NCBI GenBank assembly: GCA_016927535.1
Contig: JAFGMM010000231.1
Span: 1 to 37,713, forward strand
Length of the DNA: 37,713 nucleotides
From: Anaerolineae bacterium
GTDB taxonomy: Bacteria > Chloroflexota > Anaerolineae > Aggregatilineales > JAFGMM01
Direction of reading: 5' to 3'
The translations under genes and the position numbers were made by a program. The notes beneath the pieces were generated by a model. It saw nothing but the letters and a program-made list of their open reading frames with translations, was not told the DNA's origin and did not search any database. Shown in pieces: positions 17,995 to 26,632 of this stretch (the stretch's first letter is position 1; each line of letters starts with the position of its first letter).

Positions 17995-20900
17995 TTACGG
18001 CGCATCGCTTGCCCAAATCGTGAGCGTCTGGCCGCGCGCCGCCAGCGCCGGGTCGAGAATGGGCAGCGGGCGGCCGGTGAAGTGATCGTACACCAGCAGT
18101 TCGAGCCGGGCGCGCTGACCTTCGGCTGCCTGGTCCGGAGCGACCAGCGTGTGCCGGTCGGTGACTGTGCTGCCCCACGTCCACTTGAGCGTAGGGATCG
18201 CGCCGGTCGCCGGGACGTGATCGCTCTGCGCGCGCCATGCCCATTCGCTTTCTATTAAGTCTACTTTAACTACGTCATCTTCTGCCAGTGGGTACGCCGC
18301 GCGGAAGCGCAGCGCCGTCTCGATGCGCGCGCCCGGCGTTAAAGCCGGCGGCGCATCGACCTGTACGCCGGTCAGCACGACGCCGCTCCCCAGCGGTACG
18401 TAGCGGTCGCCGGGCTGCGGGCCGGGCAGATCAACGCTGTAGCCCACCGCCAGGCCGAACGGCCCCATCACACGTTGGAGGCAGAGGCAGTCGGCGGCCT
18501 GGAGCGCCAGCCGCACCCGGTCGATACCGGGCGGCAGGTCGTGCGCGGTGCTGAAGTAGTCGCCGGGGTGGGCGCGGAAGCGCTGCTCGTCCAGCGCCAC
18601 ATCGCCCCGGCTCAGCGTGATATCGTAATCGGCCCAGCCCGCCGCGCCCCGGTAAGACCAGTGCAGGTACAGGCGCGCGCGCCCCGGCAGCGACAAATCA
18701 TAATCGTAGCCGGTCAGCGTCAGGCCGTCCTCGAAACGGTCGTGGCGCGGGTGCTCCGTGACCACGGGCAGCGCCGCTCGCGGCGATGCGCCGCCGTCGT
18801 AGCGCGCAATGCGCACGCGCGCGCCGCCTTCGGCTGTGAGCAGCGGCGTGATGCCGTCGATCCCCTGCGTGTACAACCCGGCCCACAGCTCGACGCCGGC
18901 CGGCAGCCGGTCGAGCGTGTAGCGCGCCAGGAGGATATCGCCGGGCCGCGCCTGCGCCGCCGCGAGCCGTACATCGTCCTGGCGCACCACCTGCCCCGCG
19001 CCGTCGACGGCGTGAATGAAGCTCGTCACATCTTGCCCAGGCGTCACATCGACCCGCCACGCCAGCGTCACCGTAACCGGCGCGTAGCCGCCCGGCGCGT
19101 CGATGCGCGGCCCGCCGGCCAGTCTCACGCCGCCCGCAAAGTCAACGGCCAGCGGCGGCAGTTCCGGCGGGATATCGCGGCGCGGCGCGCGGCGCACCAC
19201 CCAGCCCGGCCCGCCGACCTGCGGCTCGAAGACGCAGCCGCTCGCCGCGTAGGCGTCGGGGTAGTAGCTCTGCACCACGACCGGACGGCCCGCCGCCAGG
19301 TACTCGCCGGCCCGGCGCGCCCACGTCGCCGCGAGCGGCTCCGCGCCGGCGGGGTAAACGTACACGACTGCTACATCCGGGCGGCGCGCCTCGATCTCTT
19401 GCAGATACCACAGCGCCGTGCTCCAGTGCCAGTTGGCGAGCAGCACAGCGTCCGGCGGCGCGGCGTCGAGCAGGCTCTCGGCGAAGCGGCGCGTGTGGGC
19501 GTCGCCGGCGCGGTAGACCATGCCGGGGAGGTTCGCGGCGGCGGTCAATGCGCCGCCCAGTAAAACCAGCGCGGTCAGAATATTCACCACGGAGACACAG
19601 AGGACACGGAGAGAAGAAGACGGAGAGGAATGTATAGAAAACTCTGCGCCCTCTGTGTCTCTGTGGTGAAAATCTTCTTTCCTCCCCCACGTCCCGACCA
19701 GCCACCCCACGCCCGCCGCCAGGCACACGTAGGCCGGGATCATGTACTCGACGGTCTGCGGCGCGCGGTAGGTGGCCGCGACGAAAGTATGCAGCGCAAA
19801 CGCGCCGCCCAGCGCGAACAGCAGCCCGCGCGCCCGCCACAGCATCAACAGCGCCGCCAACAGCGCCGCCGCCAAGACCAGCCCGTGCCACTGGAACGCC
19901 AGCACCTCGCCGAGCGTGCGCAGCCGGGCGAGCAGTTCGTCCGGCGCGCGCACGTAGAACAGGTCGCCGGCGAAGCCGCGCGCCAGCACGTGCTGCCAGA
20001 AGCCCGCCCAGGTGCGCAGGTCCGCGCCGATTCGGTCAACCGCCGGGCCGAGCGCCGCCGCGCGCAGCGGCAGGTAGAGCCACGGGAGAAATCCCAGCGC
20101 GAAGGCGATGCCCGGCTTGAGCCAGCGGCGCGGCGCGCGCAGCAGCGACCGGTCGGCGGCGAGCAGCGCCAGTACGAATATCCCGGCGACGAAGACAATC
20201 GAGGCGTGGTGCGTAATGCCAAGCCCCAGACAGAGCGCGAAGCGGGTGAGTTTCCCCTCTCCCCTAAATCCCCTCTCCCACAAGGGGAGAGGGGACTTTC
20301 GGAGCGCGCTCCGGCCCCCTTTCCCCCCTTGTGGGGGGAAGGGCTGGGGATAGGGGGGGGGATAGGGGGTGTTTAGAGAAGCGGCAGCCGCCCGCCGGTA
20401 GGCCAGCAGCGCATCCAACAGCAGCGCGACGAAAAGCGCGGTCATCGGGCGGACGCCGGCCTGTGCGGCGGTGGTCCAAAAGCTGGTCGCTGCGCCAAGC
20501 ACGAGCGCGGCGGCAAGCCCGGCCTGCGGCGAATGCGTCTCGCGGCGGACGGCGCGGCACACCACGGCGAGCGCCAGCGCGGCGCTCAGCGCCGAGAACA
20601 GATTCGCGCGGTGCGCCGGCGCGCCCGGCAAGAACTGCCCGAACAGCCAACCGAGAGCAGTATAGAGCGGGTAGCCGGGCGGGTGCGCGATGCCCAGCCC
20701 GGCCAGCGTGAGTTGAAATTCGCCCTCGTCGGCGGGCAGCAGGCCGGGCGCGCCGGTCGCGGTGTAGACGGCGAACGCGGCCAGCACGACCAACACCTCC
20801 CAGCCCATGCCGTCCGGGAGGCGCGCCGCCGCCAGCCACGCCGCCAGCGCCAGCACGCCCGTGACGCCGGCGGCTGCCGGGTCGGCGCCGGGATACAGGA

Positions 20901-21135
20901 TGTAGATCACCAGCGGCAGCGCCGGCCATACGGCACCGGTCAGGCACGCGAGCGCAAATCCGCCGGCCATGCCCGCCGCCAGCGCCAAGACGAAAAGCGG
21001 GACGATACCGGCGCCCGGCCCGGCAAACTCCGGCAGCACCCGGCTGAGATAAAGGCCGCATAGCAGTCCGGCGGCCAGGCGGCGTACATTGGGGTCGGCG
21101 GCGAGCCGCCGGACCGGTGTCATAGGCTTATCCAT
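17995..21135 (-). CDS. DUF2723 family polytopic membrane protein (probable lipid-linked-sugar glycosyltransferase-like), with two in-frame palindromic insertions
   Basis: GEFQLTLAGLGIAHPPGYPLYTALGWLFGQFLPGAPAHRANLFSALSAALA is the DUF2723 signature; multiple TM segments; C-terminal extracytoplasmic beta-rich regions. Confidence 0.85.
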   Translation of the reverse strand: MDKPMTPVRRLAADPNVRRLAAGLLCGLYLSRVLPEFAGPGAGIVPLFVLALAAGMAGGFALACLTGAVWPALPLVIYILYPGADPAAAGVTGVLALAAWLAAARLPDGMGWEVLVVLAAFAVYTATGAPGLLPADEGEFQLTLAGLGIAHPPGYPLYTALGWLFGQFLPGAPAHRANLFSALSAALALAVVCRAVRRETHSPQAGLAAALVLGAATSFWTTAAQAGVRPMTALFVALLLDALLAYRRAAAASLNTPYPPPYPQPFPPQGGKGGRSALRKSPLPLWERGFRGEGKLTRFALCLGLGITHHASIVFVAGIFVLALLAADRSLLRAPRRWLKPGIAFALGFLPWLYLPLRAAALGPAVDRIGADLRTWAGFWQHVLARGFAGDLFYVRAPDELLARLRTLGEVLAFQWHGLVLAAALLAALLMLWRARGLLFALGGAFALHTFVAATYRAPQTVEYMIPAYVCLAAGVGWLVGTWGRKEDFHHRDTEGAEFSIHSSPSSSLRVLCVSVVNILTALVLLGGALTAAANLPGMVYRAGDAHTRRFAESLLDAAPPDAVLLANWHWSTALWYLQEIEARRPDVAVVYVYPAGAEPLAATWARRAGEYLAAGRPVVVQSYYPDAYAASGCVFEPQVGGPGWVVRRAPRRDIPPELPPLAVDFAGGVRLAGGPRIDAPGGYAPVTVTLAWRVDVTPGQDVTSFIHAVDGAGQVVRQDDVRLAAAQARPGDILLARYTLDRLPAGVELWAGLYTQGIDGITPLLTAEGGARVRIARYDGGASPRAALPVVTEHPRHDRFEDGLTLTGYDYDLSLPGRARLYLHWSYRGAAGWADYDITLSRGDVALDEQRFRAHPGDYFSTAHDLPPGIDRVRLALQAADCLCLQRVMGPFGLAVGYSVDLPGPQPGDRYVPLGSGVVLTGVQVDAPPALTPGARIETALRFRAAYPLAEDDVVKVDLIESEWAWRAQSDHVPATGAIPTLKWTWGSTVTDRHTLVAPDQAAEGQRARLELLVYDHFTGRPLPILDPALAARGQTLTIWASDAP
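19583..19670. repeat. Dispersed palindromic repeat (TTCACCACGGAGACACAGAGG family) inside the DUF2723 ORF
   Basis: Arms 19583-19610 and 19643-19670, 24/28 identical after reverse complement; encodes FHHRDTEGAEFSIHSSPSSSLRVLCVSVVN in frame. Confidence 0.85.
20254..20374. repeat. Dispersed double-hairpin palindromic element (CCCCTCTCCC...GGGAGAGGGG family) inside the DUF2723 ORF
   Basis: Encodes NTPYPPPYPQPFPPQGGKGGRSALRKSPLPLWERGFRGEGKLT in frame; similar in layout to the intergenic element at 13437-13575. Confidence 0.8.
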
Positions 21136-21272
21136 GCGCCCTATTGAACCGTAAAGTCGGCCAGTAAGCCAGAACTCATATCGAGACGAGCGCACGAGCG
21201 CCGAGTTTCTGGATTGGCGTATAGACGTATAATGGAGGTTGTGCTAAGCGACAATTTTGGGATGTAGGAGTT

Positions 21273-21812
21273 ATGGTGATGTTGAAATCTACAGCGAGGT
21301 TGTTGGGGTTGCGGGTGTTGATCGTGCTGCCGGCGCTGCTTGCCGCTTGCGGGACGCCGGCCGCAGGGCCTACGTCGTATCCGACCGTGACGCCGCGCGC
21401 GGTCCCATCCGGCCCGATGAAGCTGGTCGCGGGATGCGAACTCGCCGACCTGGACGACTGGAGCGAGCGCGCGGCTTACCTGGCGGAGGCGTTCGGCGGC
21501 GTGATGCTGCAAGCCATCGACACGCCGCGCACGGAACTAGAGCCGCTGTTGAGCCAGATGGATGCATACAAGCGCAGCATCAACGATTTGATCGTGCCGG
21601 CAGACTGTGCAAAAGAAACTCACGAACTGCTGAGCGCGCTGGCAGCGGAAGTAACCGGCGCGTTCGAGGCGGCGCGCGCCGATCCCGCCGCCGATGTGCA
21701 GTCTGTTGTCACGCGCGCCCAGGCTACCTTGCAGTTGATTCGGGCCCGCATCGCCGACCTGACCACGCAAATGCAGGCGACCTATGATGCCGCCGACGCC
21801 GGGTTGCAGTAG
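21273..21812 (+). CDS. Small putative lipoprotein, unknown function
   Basis: TAGGAG SD; lipobox VLPALLAACG; helical C-terminal region. Confidence 0.7.
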   Translation: MVMLKSTARLLGLRVLIVLPALLAACGTPAAGPTSYPTVTPRAVPSGPMKLVAGCELADLDDWSERAAYLAEAFGGVMLQAIDTPRTELEPLLSQMDAYKRSINDLIVPADCAKETHELLSALAAEVTGAFEAARADPAADVQSVVTRAQATLQLIRARIADLTTQMQATYDAADAGLQ

Positions 21813-21866
21813 CCGAAGAGCCGATGAAGACAAGGCTTGTCATATGTCCCGTAATTATAAACGAAT

Positions 21867-21895
21867 TTGACCCACCTCCACCCATGAGATATACT
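21867..21895 (+). promoter_or_regulatory. sigma70-like promoter for the rpmH operon
   Basis: TTGACC (21867-21872) - 17 bp - TATACT (21890-21895), 71 bp upstream of rpmH. Confidence 0.75.
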
Positions 21896-21927
21896 CACCG
21901 ATTGTAAAAAATATGGTCAGCAATTAC

Positions 21928-21945
21928 CCCGTCAATCTTGACGGG
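21928..21945 (+). promoter_or_regulatory. Leader hairpin in the rpmH 5' UTR
   Basis: CCCGTCAA-TC-TTGACGGG perfect inverted repeat, 20 bp before the rpmH ATG. Confidence 0.5.
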
Positions 21946-21965
21946 TTATTTTGAGGTTTGCAACT

Positions 21966-22139
21966 ATGCCTAAGCGCACTTATCAACCCAAAAAGCGCCG
22001 GCGCGCCCGTGTACACGGGTTCCGCCAGCGCATGTCAACCCGGAACGGTCGGACCGTGCTTCGCCGCCGCCGCGCTAAGGGCCGCTATGCCCTGACCGTG
22101 GCGCCCAAGCACGCCAAGAAAGTGAACTGGAAGTCCTAA
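21966..22139 (+). CDS. rpmH: 50S ribosomal protein bL34
   Basis: [45 protein letters not shown] is a diagnostic L34 sequence. Confidence 0.98.
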   Translation: MPKRTYQPKKRRRARVHGFRQRMSTRNGRTVLRRRRAKGRYALTVAPKHAKKVNWKS

Positions 22140-22149
22140 GCCCCAGGCT

Positions 22150-22536
22150 ATGCAGAGGCGCTTACGGTTGCGCCGCATGTCGGATTTCGCCCGGCTGCGC
22201 GAATGCGGACGGACGCAGCGGCATCCGCTTATCATTCTCAGCTATGCCGAGAACAACTTGGAGCACAACCGTTATGGGTTTATCGCAGGCCGCCGGCTGG
22301 GGAAGGCGGTAAAGCGCAATCGCGCCCGCCGCTTGATGCGTGAAGCCGTGCGCTGCTGCCATCCCAACCTCCATCCCGGCTATGACATCGTGCTCATTGC
22401 CCGGACGGCGATTGTCGGTCAGCCCTTTGAGGCTGTGGATGCGGCGGTGACCAACCTGCTGGCGCGTGCGCAACTGTTTACGACCGCGCCGGTCCCCGGC
22501 GGCGCCGCCGGGGACCGGGCTTCTGACTCTTACTAA
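22150..22536 (+). CDS. rnpA: Ribonuclease P protein component
   Basis: [27 protein letters not shown] is the RnpA signature; follows rpmH. Confidence 0.95.
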   Translation: MQRRLRLRRMSDFARLRECGRTQRHPLIILSYAENNLEHNRYGFIAGRRLGKAVKRNRARRLMREAVRCCHPNLHPGYDIVLIARTAIVGQPFEAVDAAVTNLLARAQLFTTAPVPGGAAGDRASDSY

Positions 22537-22550
22537 GGATGGGATATGCG

Positions 22551-22808
22551 ATGCGAACCATCGCGCTGGCCCTGATCCGGCTCTACAGAAAGTTTGTTTC
22601 GCCGGCCCTGCCGCCGGCCTGCCGGTTTACCCCGACCTGCTCGATGTATACTTACGAGGCCATCGAGCGCTACGGCTTTTTGCGTGGAAGCTGGATGGGG
22701 GCCAAGCGCATCGCGCGCTGCAATCCCTGGAACCCCGGCGGCTATGACCCGGTGCCCGACCTAGATCACCGGCGCCGCCATACACACGAAGTAAAGGAGC
22801 GACCTTGA
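22551..22808 (+). CDS. yidD: Membrane protein insertion efficiency factor YidD
   Basis: [62 protein letters not shown]. Confidence 0.95.
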   Translation: MRTIALALIRLYRKFVSPALPPACRFTPTCSMYTYEAIERYGFLRGSWMGAKRIARCNPWNPGGYDPVPDLDHRRRHTHEVKERP

Positions 22809-24784
22809 CGACTTATCAATCGCCGCGCTCGATGGCAATCGGCGCCATCCTGGTTCTGGCGCTGCTGCTCACCGGCTGCGGAACCGGCACGGTCACCGCG
22901 GGCTGGGCCGGCATCACCGTCGAAGGCAGTAATTTCTATCTGGCCTACCGCGACCGCGTCCTTGCGTTCGCCGGGGGCGACACGCCCGTCACTTTTGGTG
23001 ATGCCGACGCCGCCGACCCGACCTGGTCGCAGGACGGCACAAAGCGCGCTTACACCCTCGAAGCAGACGGCTATTACCAGCTCTTTGTGCAGGCCGCCGA
23101 CGGCGACCCGGTCCAGGTCACCGATAACCCCGCCGACCACCGCACGCCGGCCTTCGCGCCCGGCGGCGATCAACTCGTCTACGAGGCCGGCGGCGACCTC
23201 TACATCTTTGACCTGAGCCGGCTGGACGACGAAACCTACGTCCCCTTCCAACTCACCGACACCGCCGCCGTCGAAACCGGCCCCGATTGGTCGCCGGATG
23301 GGACGCGGATCGTCTACGTCTCCGACGCCGAAGACAGCTTTGACCTGTACACCATCGCGCCCGACGGCTCCGCCGCGCAGCGCCTCACCCGCACTACCAC
23401 CGACGAGGCGCAGCCCGCCTGGTCGCCGGATGGCAACCTGATCGCTTACGTCTCCGATCTCGACGGCAACAACGATATTTACATCGTGGACGGCGAAGGC
23501 AAGAACCGCTTCCAGGTCACCGAGGACCCGGCTGATGATGTTTCGCCCTCGTGGTCGGCGAAGGACGGCGCGTACATCCTTTTTGCTTCGAACCGCGCCG
23601 GCGGCTACGATCTCTATACCGTCGTGCCGCGCCCCGGCGCCATCCCGGCCGCCTTCACCGAGTCCGAGATCGACGAACTGAATCCCCAGTGGCAGCCCGG
23701 CGACGAGGGCAAAGCGCAGGGATGGGTGCTCTACCAGGCCACCGACGAGACCGGCGTCTCCCAGATTTACCGCACCCGCGAGCGGCAGACCACCTCCTTT
23801 ACCCAACCTGCCTGGCAGTTCCCGGCTCAGACCCAGAACGCGCAGCAGCAGCAATACTACGCGCCGCCCACCATCGCCGGCGACCGGCTGTATATCGGCG
23901 GCTACGACCGGCTGGTGCACGCCGTCGATATCACCACCGGCGAGCCGATTTTGCTGGACGAGACCGACGACCAGGGCAACCGCAAGCCGTGGGTCACCGA
24001 GCAGTTGCCCGATATCGTGGCGGACAGCGTGACGGTCGGCGAGGGCCTAATCTATGTACCGGTGGCGAACCGTAACGTCATGGCTTTCCGGGCCGAAAAG
24101 CCCGAACTGGTGTGGACGTTCGAGACCGGGCACGGCGTTTGGGCCAAGCCGATGCTGCTGAACGGTGTGCTCTACGTCACCTCACTCGATCACCACGTCT
24201 ACGCCGTTGATGCCGAAACCGGCGCGGAAATCTGGCAGACGCAAGACCTCAGCGGCGCGGTGCCCGGACGCGCCACGCTCGACGCCGGGCGCGGTTTGAT
24301 CTACGTCGGTACGCTCAATTCGCAGGTCTACGCCGTCGATATGGCAGACGGCAGCGTCGCGCGGGTCTTTGACGCCGACGATTGGGTTTGGAGCAGCCCC
24401 ATCCTCTACGACAACACGCTCTACTTTGGCGATATGGCCGGCTGGCTGTACGCGCTATCCGCCGACGACTGGGGCAACGTGCTTTGGAAAGTGCGCGTCA
24501 CCGAACAGGGCGGCATCCGGTCTTCGCCGCTGGTGATGGAAGACGTAATCTACGTCGCGGCAAGCGACGGCTACCTGCGCGCCCGCAAGCGGGCCGACGG
24601 CAGCAACCTCTGGCGCGCGCCCTCCAGCGAGGTGCAGGGTCAACAGTTGCTCAGCCAGCCGGTTTATCTAAGCGGCGTGGTGCTGGTCAGCCCGATGAAC
24701 GCGCAGAATTCGCTCGTCGCCTACGACGCCGAAACCGGCAGCCCGGCGTGGAGCTATAACCCCAACCCGGAGCAACAGCAATAG
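22805..24784 (+). CDS. Lipoprotein with TolB/WD40-like propeller repeats and PQQ/BamB-like beta-propeller
   Basis: TTG start with AAGGAG SD, overlapping the yidD stop; lipobox [23 protein letters not shown] / [15 protein letters not shown] TolB repeats followed by [26 protein letters not shown] repeats. Confidence 0.9.
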   Translation: MTTYQSPRSMAIGAILVLALLLTGCGTGTVTAGWAGITVEGSNFYLAYRDRVLAFAGGDTPVTFGDADAADPTWSQDGTKRAYTLEADGYYQLFVQAADGDPVQVTDNPADHRTPAFAPGGDQLVYEAGGDLYIFDLSRLDDETYVPFQLTDTAAVETGPDWSPDGTRIVYVSDAEDSFDLYTIAPDGSAAQRLTRTTTDEAQPAWSPDGNLIAYVSDLDGNNDIYIVDGEGKNRFQVTEDPADDVSPSWSAKDGAYILFASNRAGGYDLYTVVPRPGAIPAAFTESEIDELNPQWQPGDEGKAQGWVLYQATDETGVSQIYRTRERQTTSFTQPAWQFPAQTQNAQQQQYYAPPTIAGDRLYIGGYDRLVHAVDITTGEPILLDETDDQGNRKPWVTEQLPDIVADSVTVGEGLIYVPVANRNVMAFRAEKPELVWTFETGHGVWAKPMLLNGVLYVTSLDHHVYAVDAETGAEIWQTQDLSGAVPGRATLDAGRGLIYVGTLNSQVYAVDMADGSVARVFDADDWVWSSPILYDNTLYFGDMAGWLYALSADDWGNVLWKVRVTEQGGIRSSPLVMEDVIYVAASDGYLRARKRADGSNLWRAPSSEVQGQQLLSQPVYLSGVVLVSPMNAQNSLVAYDAETGSPAWSYNPNPEQQQ

Positions 24785-24808
24785 TGAGCGTTACGAAGAG
24801 AGGAAATC

Positions 24809-25636
24809 GTGCCAAATCTCGGTGATTTTATCCTTAACCCATTCGTCACCGTCCTGGTGATTTTGTATAAAGTTTTGGGGTTTCTCCCTCAGATCATACC
24901 CGGCCAAACCGTGGTGCTTTCCATCGTCCTGTTCACCATACTCATTCGCCTGCTCACCCACCCGCTCACCTTGCAGCAGCAGCGCTCGACCAAAGCCATG
25001 CAGGAACTCGCGCCCGAAATCGAAAAGCTCAAGAAGAAATACGCCAACGACCGCGAAAAGTTCTCGCAAGCGCAGATGGAGCTTTACAAACAGGCCGGCA
25101 TCAACCCGTTAGGCGGCTGCCTGCCCCTGTTGATCCAGTTCCCCATCATCATCGGGCTGTACTCTGCCATCATTACCACGCTGGGCGGCACCCCCATCCA
25201 ACTGCTGCAACTGCATGACCGTATCCTGCTTCCCGGCCTGGCAAGCCAGATTCCGCTGGAAAACCAATTCCTGTGGCTCAACCTGGCCCAGCCCGATCCC
25301 ACCCCGATCTTGGCCGTGCTGGTCGTCGTCACTGCCTTCTTCCAGCAAAAACTGCTCATGCCGGCGGGCGCCGACGGTGCGGCGGCGGGCATGAGCCAGT
25401 CTATGCTTTACATCATGCCGTTGATGTACGGCTGGATCGCGTTCAGCCTGGCGGCAGGGTTGAGCATTTACTTCATCACCAGCAGCGTCATCGGTATCGC
25501 GCAGTATTCTGCAATGGGGAAAGCGAACTGGGGCAGCCTCCTTTCTTTTGGCAGAGCAAAATCATCCTCGGCAGATCAGCCCGGCGGTGACGAGCAGCCG
25601 GGCAAGCGGAACAAAAGACAACAAAAGAAAACTTAA
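24809..25636 (+). CDS. yidC: YidC/Oxa1 family membrane protein insertase
   Basis: TILIRLLTHPLTLQQQRSTKAMQELAPEIEKLKKKYANDREKFSQAQMELYKQAGINPLGGCLPLLIQFPIIIGLY; C-terminal basic tail. Confidence 0.96.
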   Translation: MPNLGDFILNPFVTVLVILYKVLGFLPQIIPGQTVVLSIVLFTILIRLLTHPLTLQQQRSTKAMQELAPEIEKLKKKYANDREKFSQAQMELYKQAGINPLGGCLPLLIQFPIIIGLYSAIITTLGGTPIQLLQLHDRILLPGLASQIPLENQFLWLNLAQPDPTPILAVLVVVTAFFQQKLLMPAGADGAAAGMSQSMLYIMPLMYGWIAFSLAAGLSIYFITSSVIGIAQYSAMGKANWGSLLSFGRAKSSSADQPGGDEQPGKRNKRQQKKT

Positions 25637-25660
25637 ACCCACACGCCCGGAGAGGATACC

Positions 25661-26557
25661 ATGAGCGAATTAAAGTCCATTGAAGTAACCGGTAATGACG
25701 TAAACGCCGCGATTGCGCGCGGCCTCAGCCAATTGAATCTCCCTCGTGAAGCCGTCATCGTCGATGTCATTGATTCGGGCAGCCGGGGCATCTTGGGCAT
25801 CGGCTCGCGCCCGGCCCGCGTCCGCATCCTGGTCCGCGAGGCAGAGGAACCGGAAGACGAACCCGAACCCGCCGTCGTCACCGCTGTCCCGCCCTCACCC
25901 CCGCCTCCGGCCCCGGCCAAAGAAGCGCCCGCGCCCGCCCCGGTCGAAGCAGTCAAAACAGAAAAGCCCGCGCCGCCGCCCCGGCCCGAACCGGCGTCGG
26001 TCGCTGTGCCTGTAGCTTTCGAAGCATACGACGAAGACGAGGACGAAGACGAGGAATACCGGCCCGCAGCCGTCCTCGACTACGACAACGAAGAAGATGC
26101 CAAAGCCGGCACAGCGGCGCTCGAAGAACTGCTGGAGAAAATGCAAATCGCGGCAAAGGTCCACGTCTACCGCGCCGATCCGGTCGCCGACGAGGATATC
26201 GCGCCCTGGGTGCTCGAAATTCGCGGGCGCGACCTGGGCATTCTCATCGGGCGCCGGGGCGAGACGCTCTCCGCCATCCAGTATATCACCCGCCTCATCG
26301 CCAGCCGTGATCTACAGCGCCGCGTAAACGTCATCATCGACGTAGAGGGCTACAAGGTGCGCCGCGCCGAACAACTCCGCAAGCTCGCCCTCCGCATGGC
26401 CGACCAGGCCGTGCGCACCGAACGCACCATGAAGCTCGAACCGATGCCGCCCTACGAACGCCGGATTGTTCATATTGCGCTGCGCGGGCGCGCCGACGTG
26501 ACCACCCAGTCGGTCGGCGAGGGCGACCGCCGCCGCGTGACCATTATCCCGGCATGA
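25661..26557 (+). CDS. khpB: Jag/KhpB RNA-binding protein (Jag-N, KH, R3H domains)
   Basis: Jag-N GSRGILGIGSRPARVRI; KH LGILIGRRGETLSAIQYITRL; R3H MPPYERRIVHIALRGRADVTTQSVGEGDRRRVTIIP; follows yidC. Confidence 0.95.
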   Translation: MSELKSIEVTGNDVNAAIARGLSQLNLPREAVIVDVIDSGSRGILGIGSRPARVRILVREAEEPEDEPEPAVVTAVPPSPPPPAPAKEAPAPAPVEAVKTEKPAPPPRPEPASVAVPVAFEAYDEDEDEDEEYRPAAVLDYDNEEDAKAGTAALEELLEKMQIAAKVHVYRADPVADEDIAPWVLEIRGRDLGILIGRRGETLSAIQYITRLIASRDLQRRVNVIIDVEGYKVRRAEQLRKLALRMADQAVRTERTMKLEPMPPYERRIVHIALRGRADVTTQSVGEGDRRRVTIIPA

Positions 26558-26573
26558 CCTTATCCATCCTGTC

Positions 26574-26605
26574 GGCAGGAGCAAGTCGGGGGGCTTGCTC
26601 CTGCC
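26574..26605. repeat. Hairpin repeat downstream of khpB
   Basis: GGCAGGAGCAAG-TCGGGGGG-CTTGCTCCTGCC, 12-bp perfect stem. Confidence 0.65.
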
Positions 26606-26632
26606 CCACGCAAAACATGTAACGTAACGCCC

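Noticed and set aside
16149-18023. 624-aa plus-strand ORF opposite the tRNA nucleotidyltransferase fusion
   Set aside because: Low-complexity QRHRH-rich composition typical of an antisense shadow; opposite strand encodes a clear multidomain enzyme.
17995-21135. DUF2723 gene considered as pseudogene because of two repeat insertions
   Set aside because: The reading frame stays open through both insertions and flanking protein sequence remains coherent, so it is kept as a CDS.
21813-21965. Possible oriC/dnaA region next to rpmH
   Set aside because: rpmH-rnpA is often near the origin, but no dnaA gene and no cluster of TTATCCACA-like DnaA boxes were seen here.
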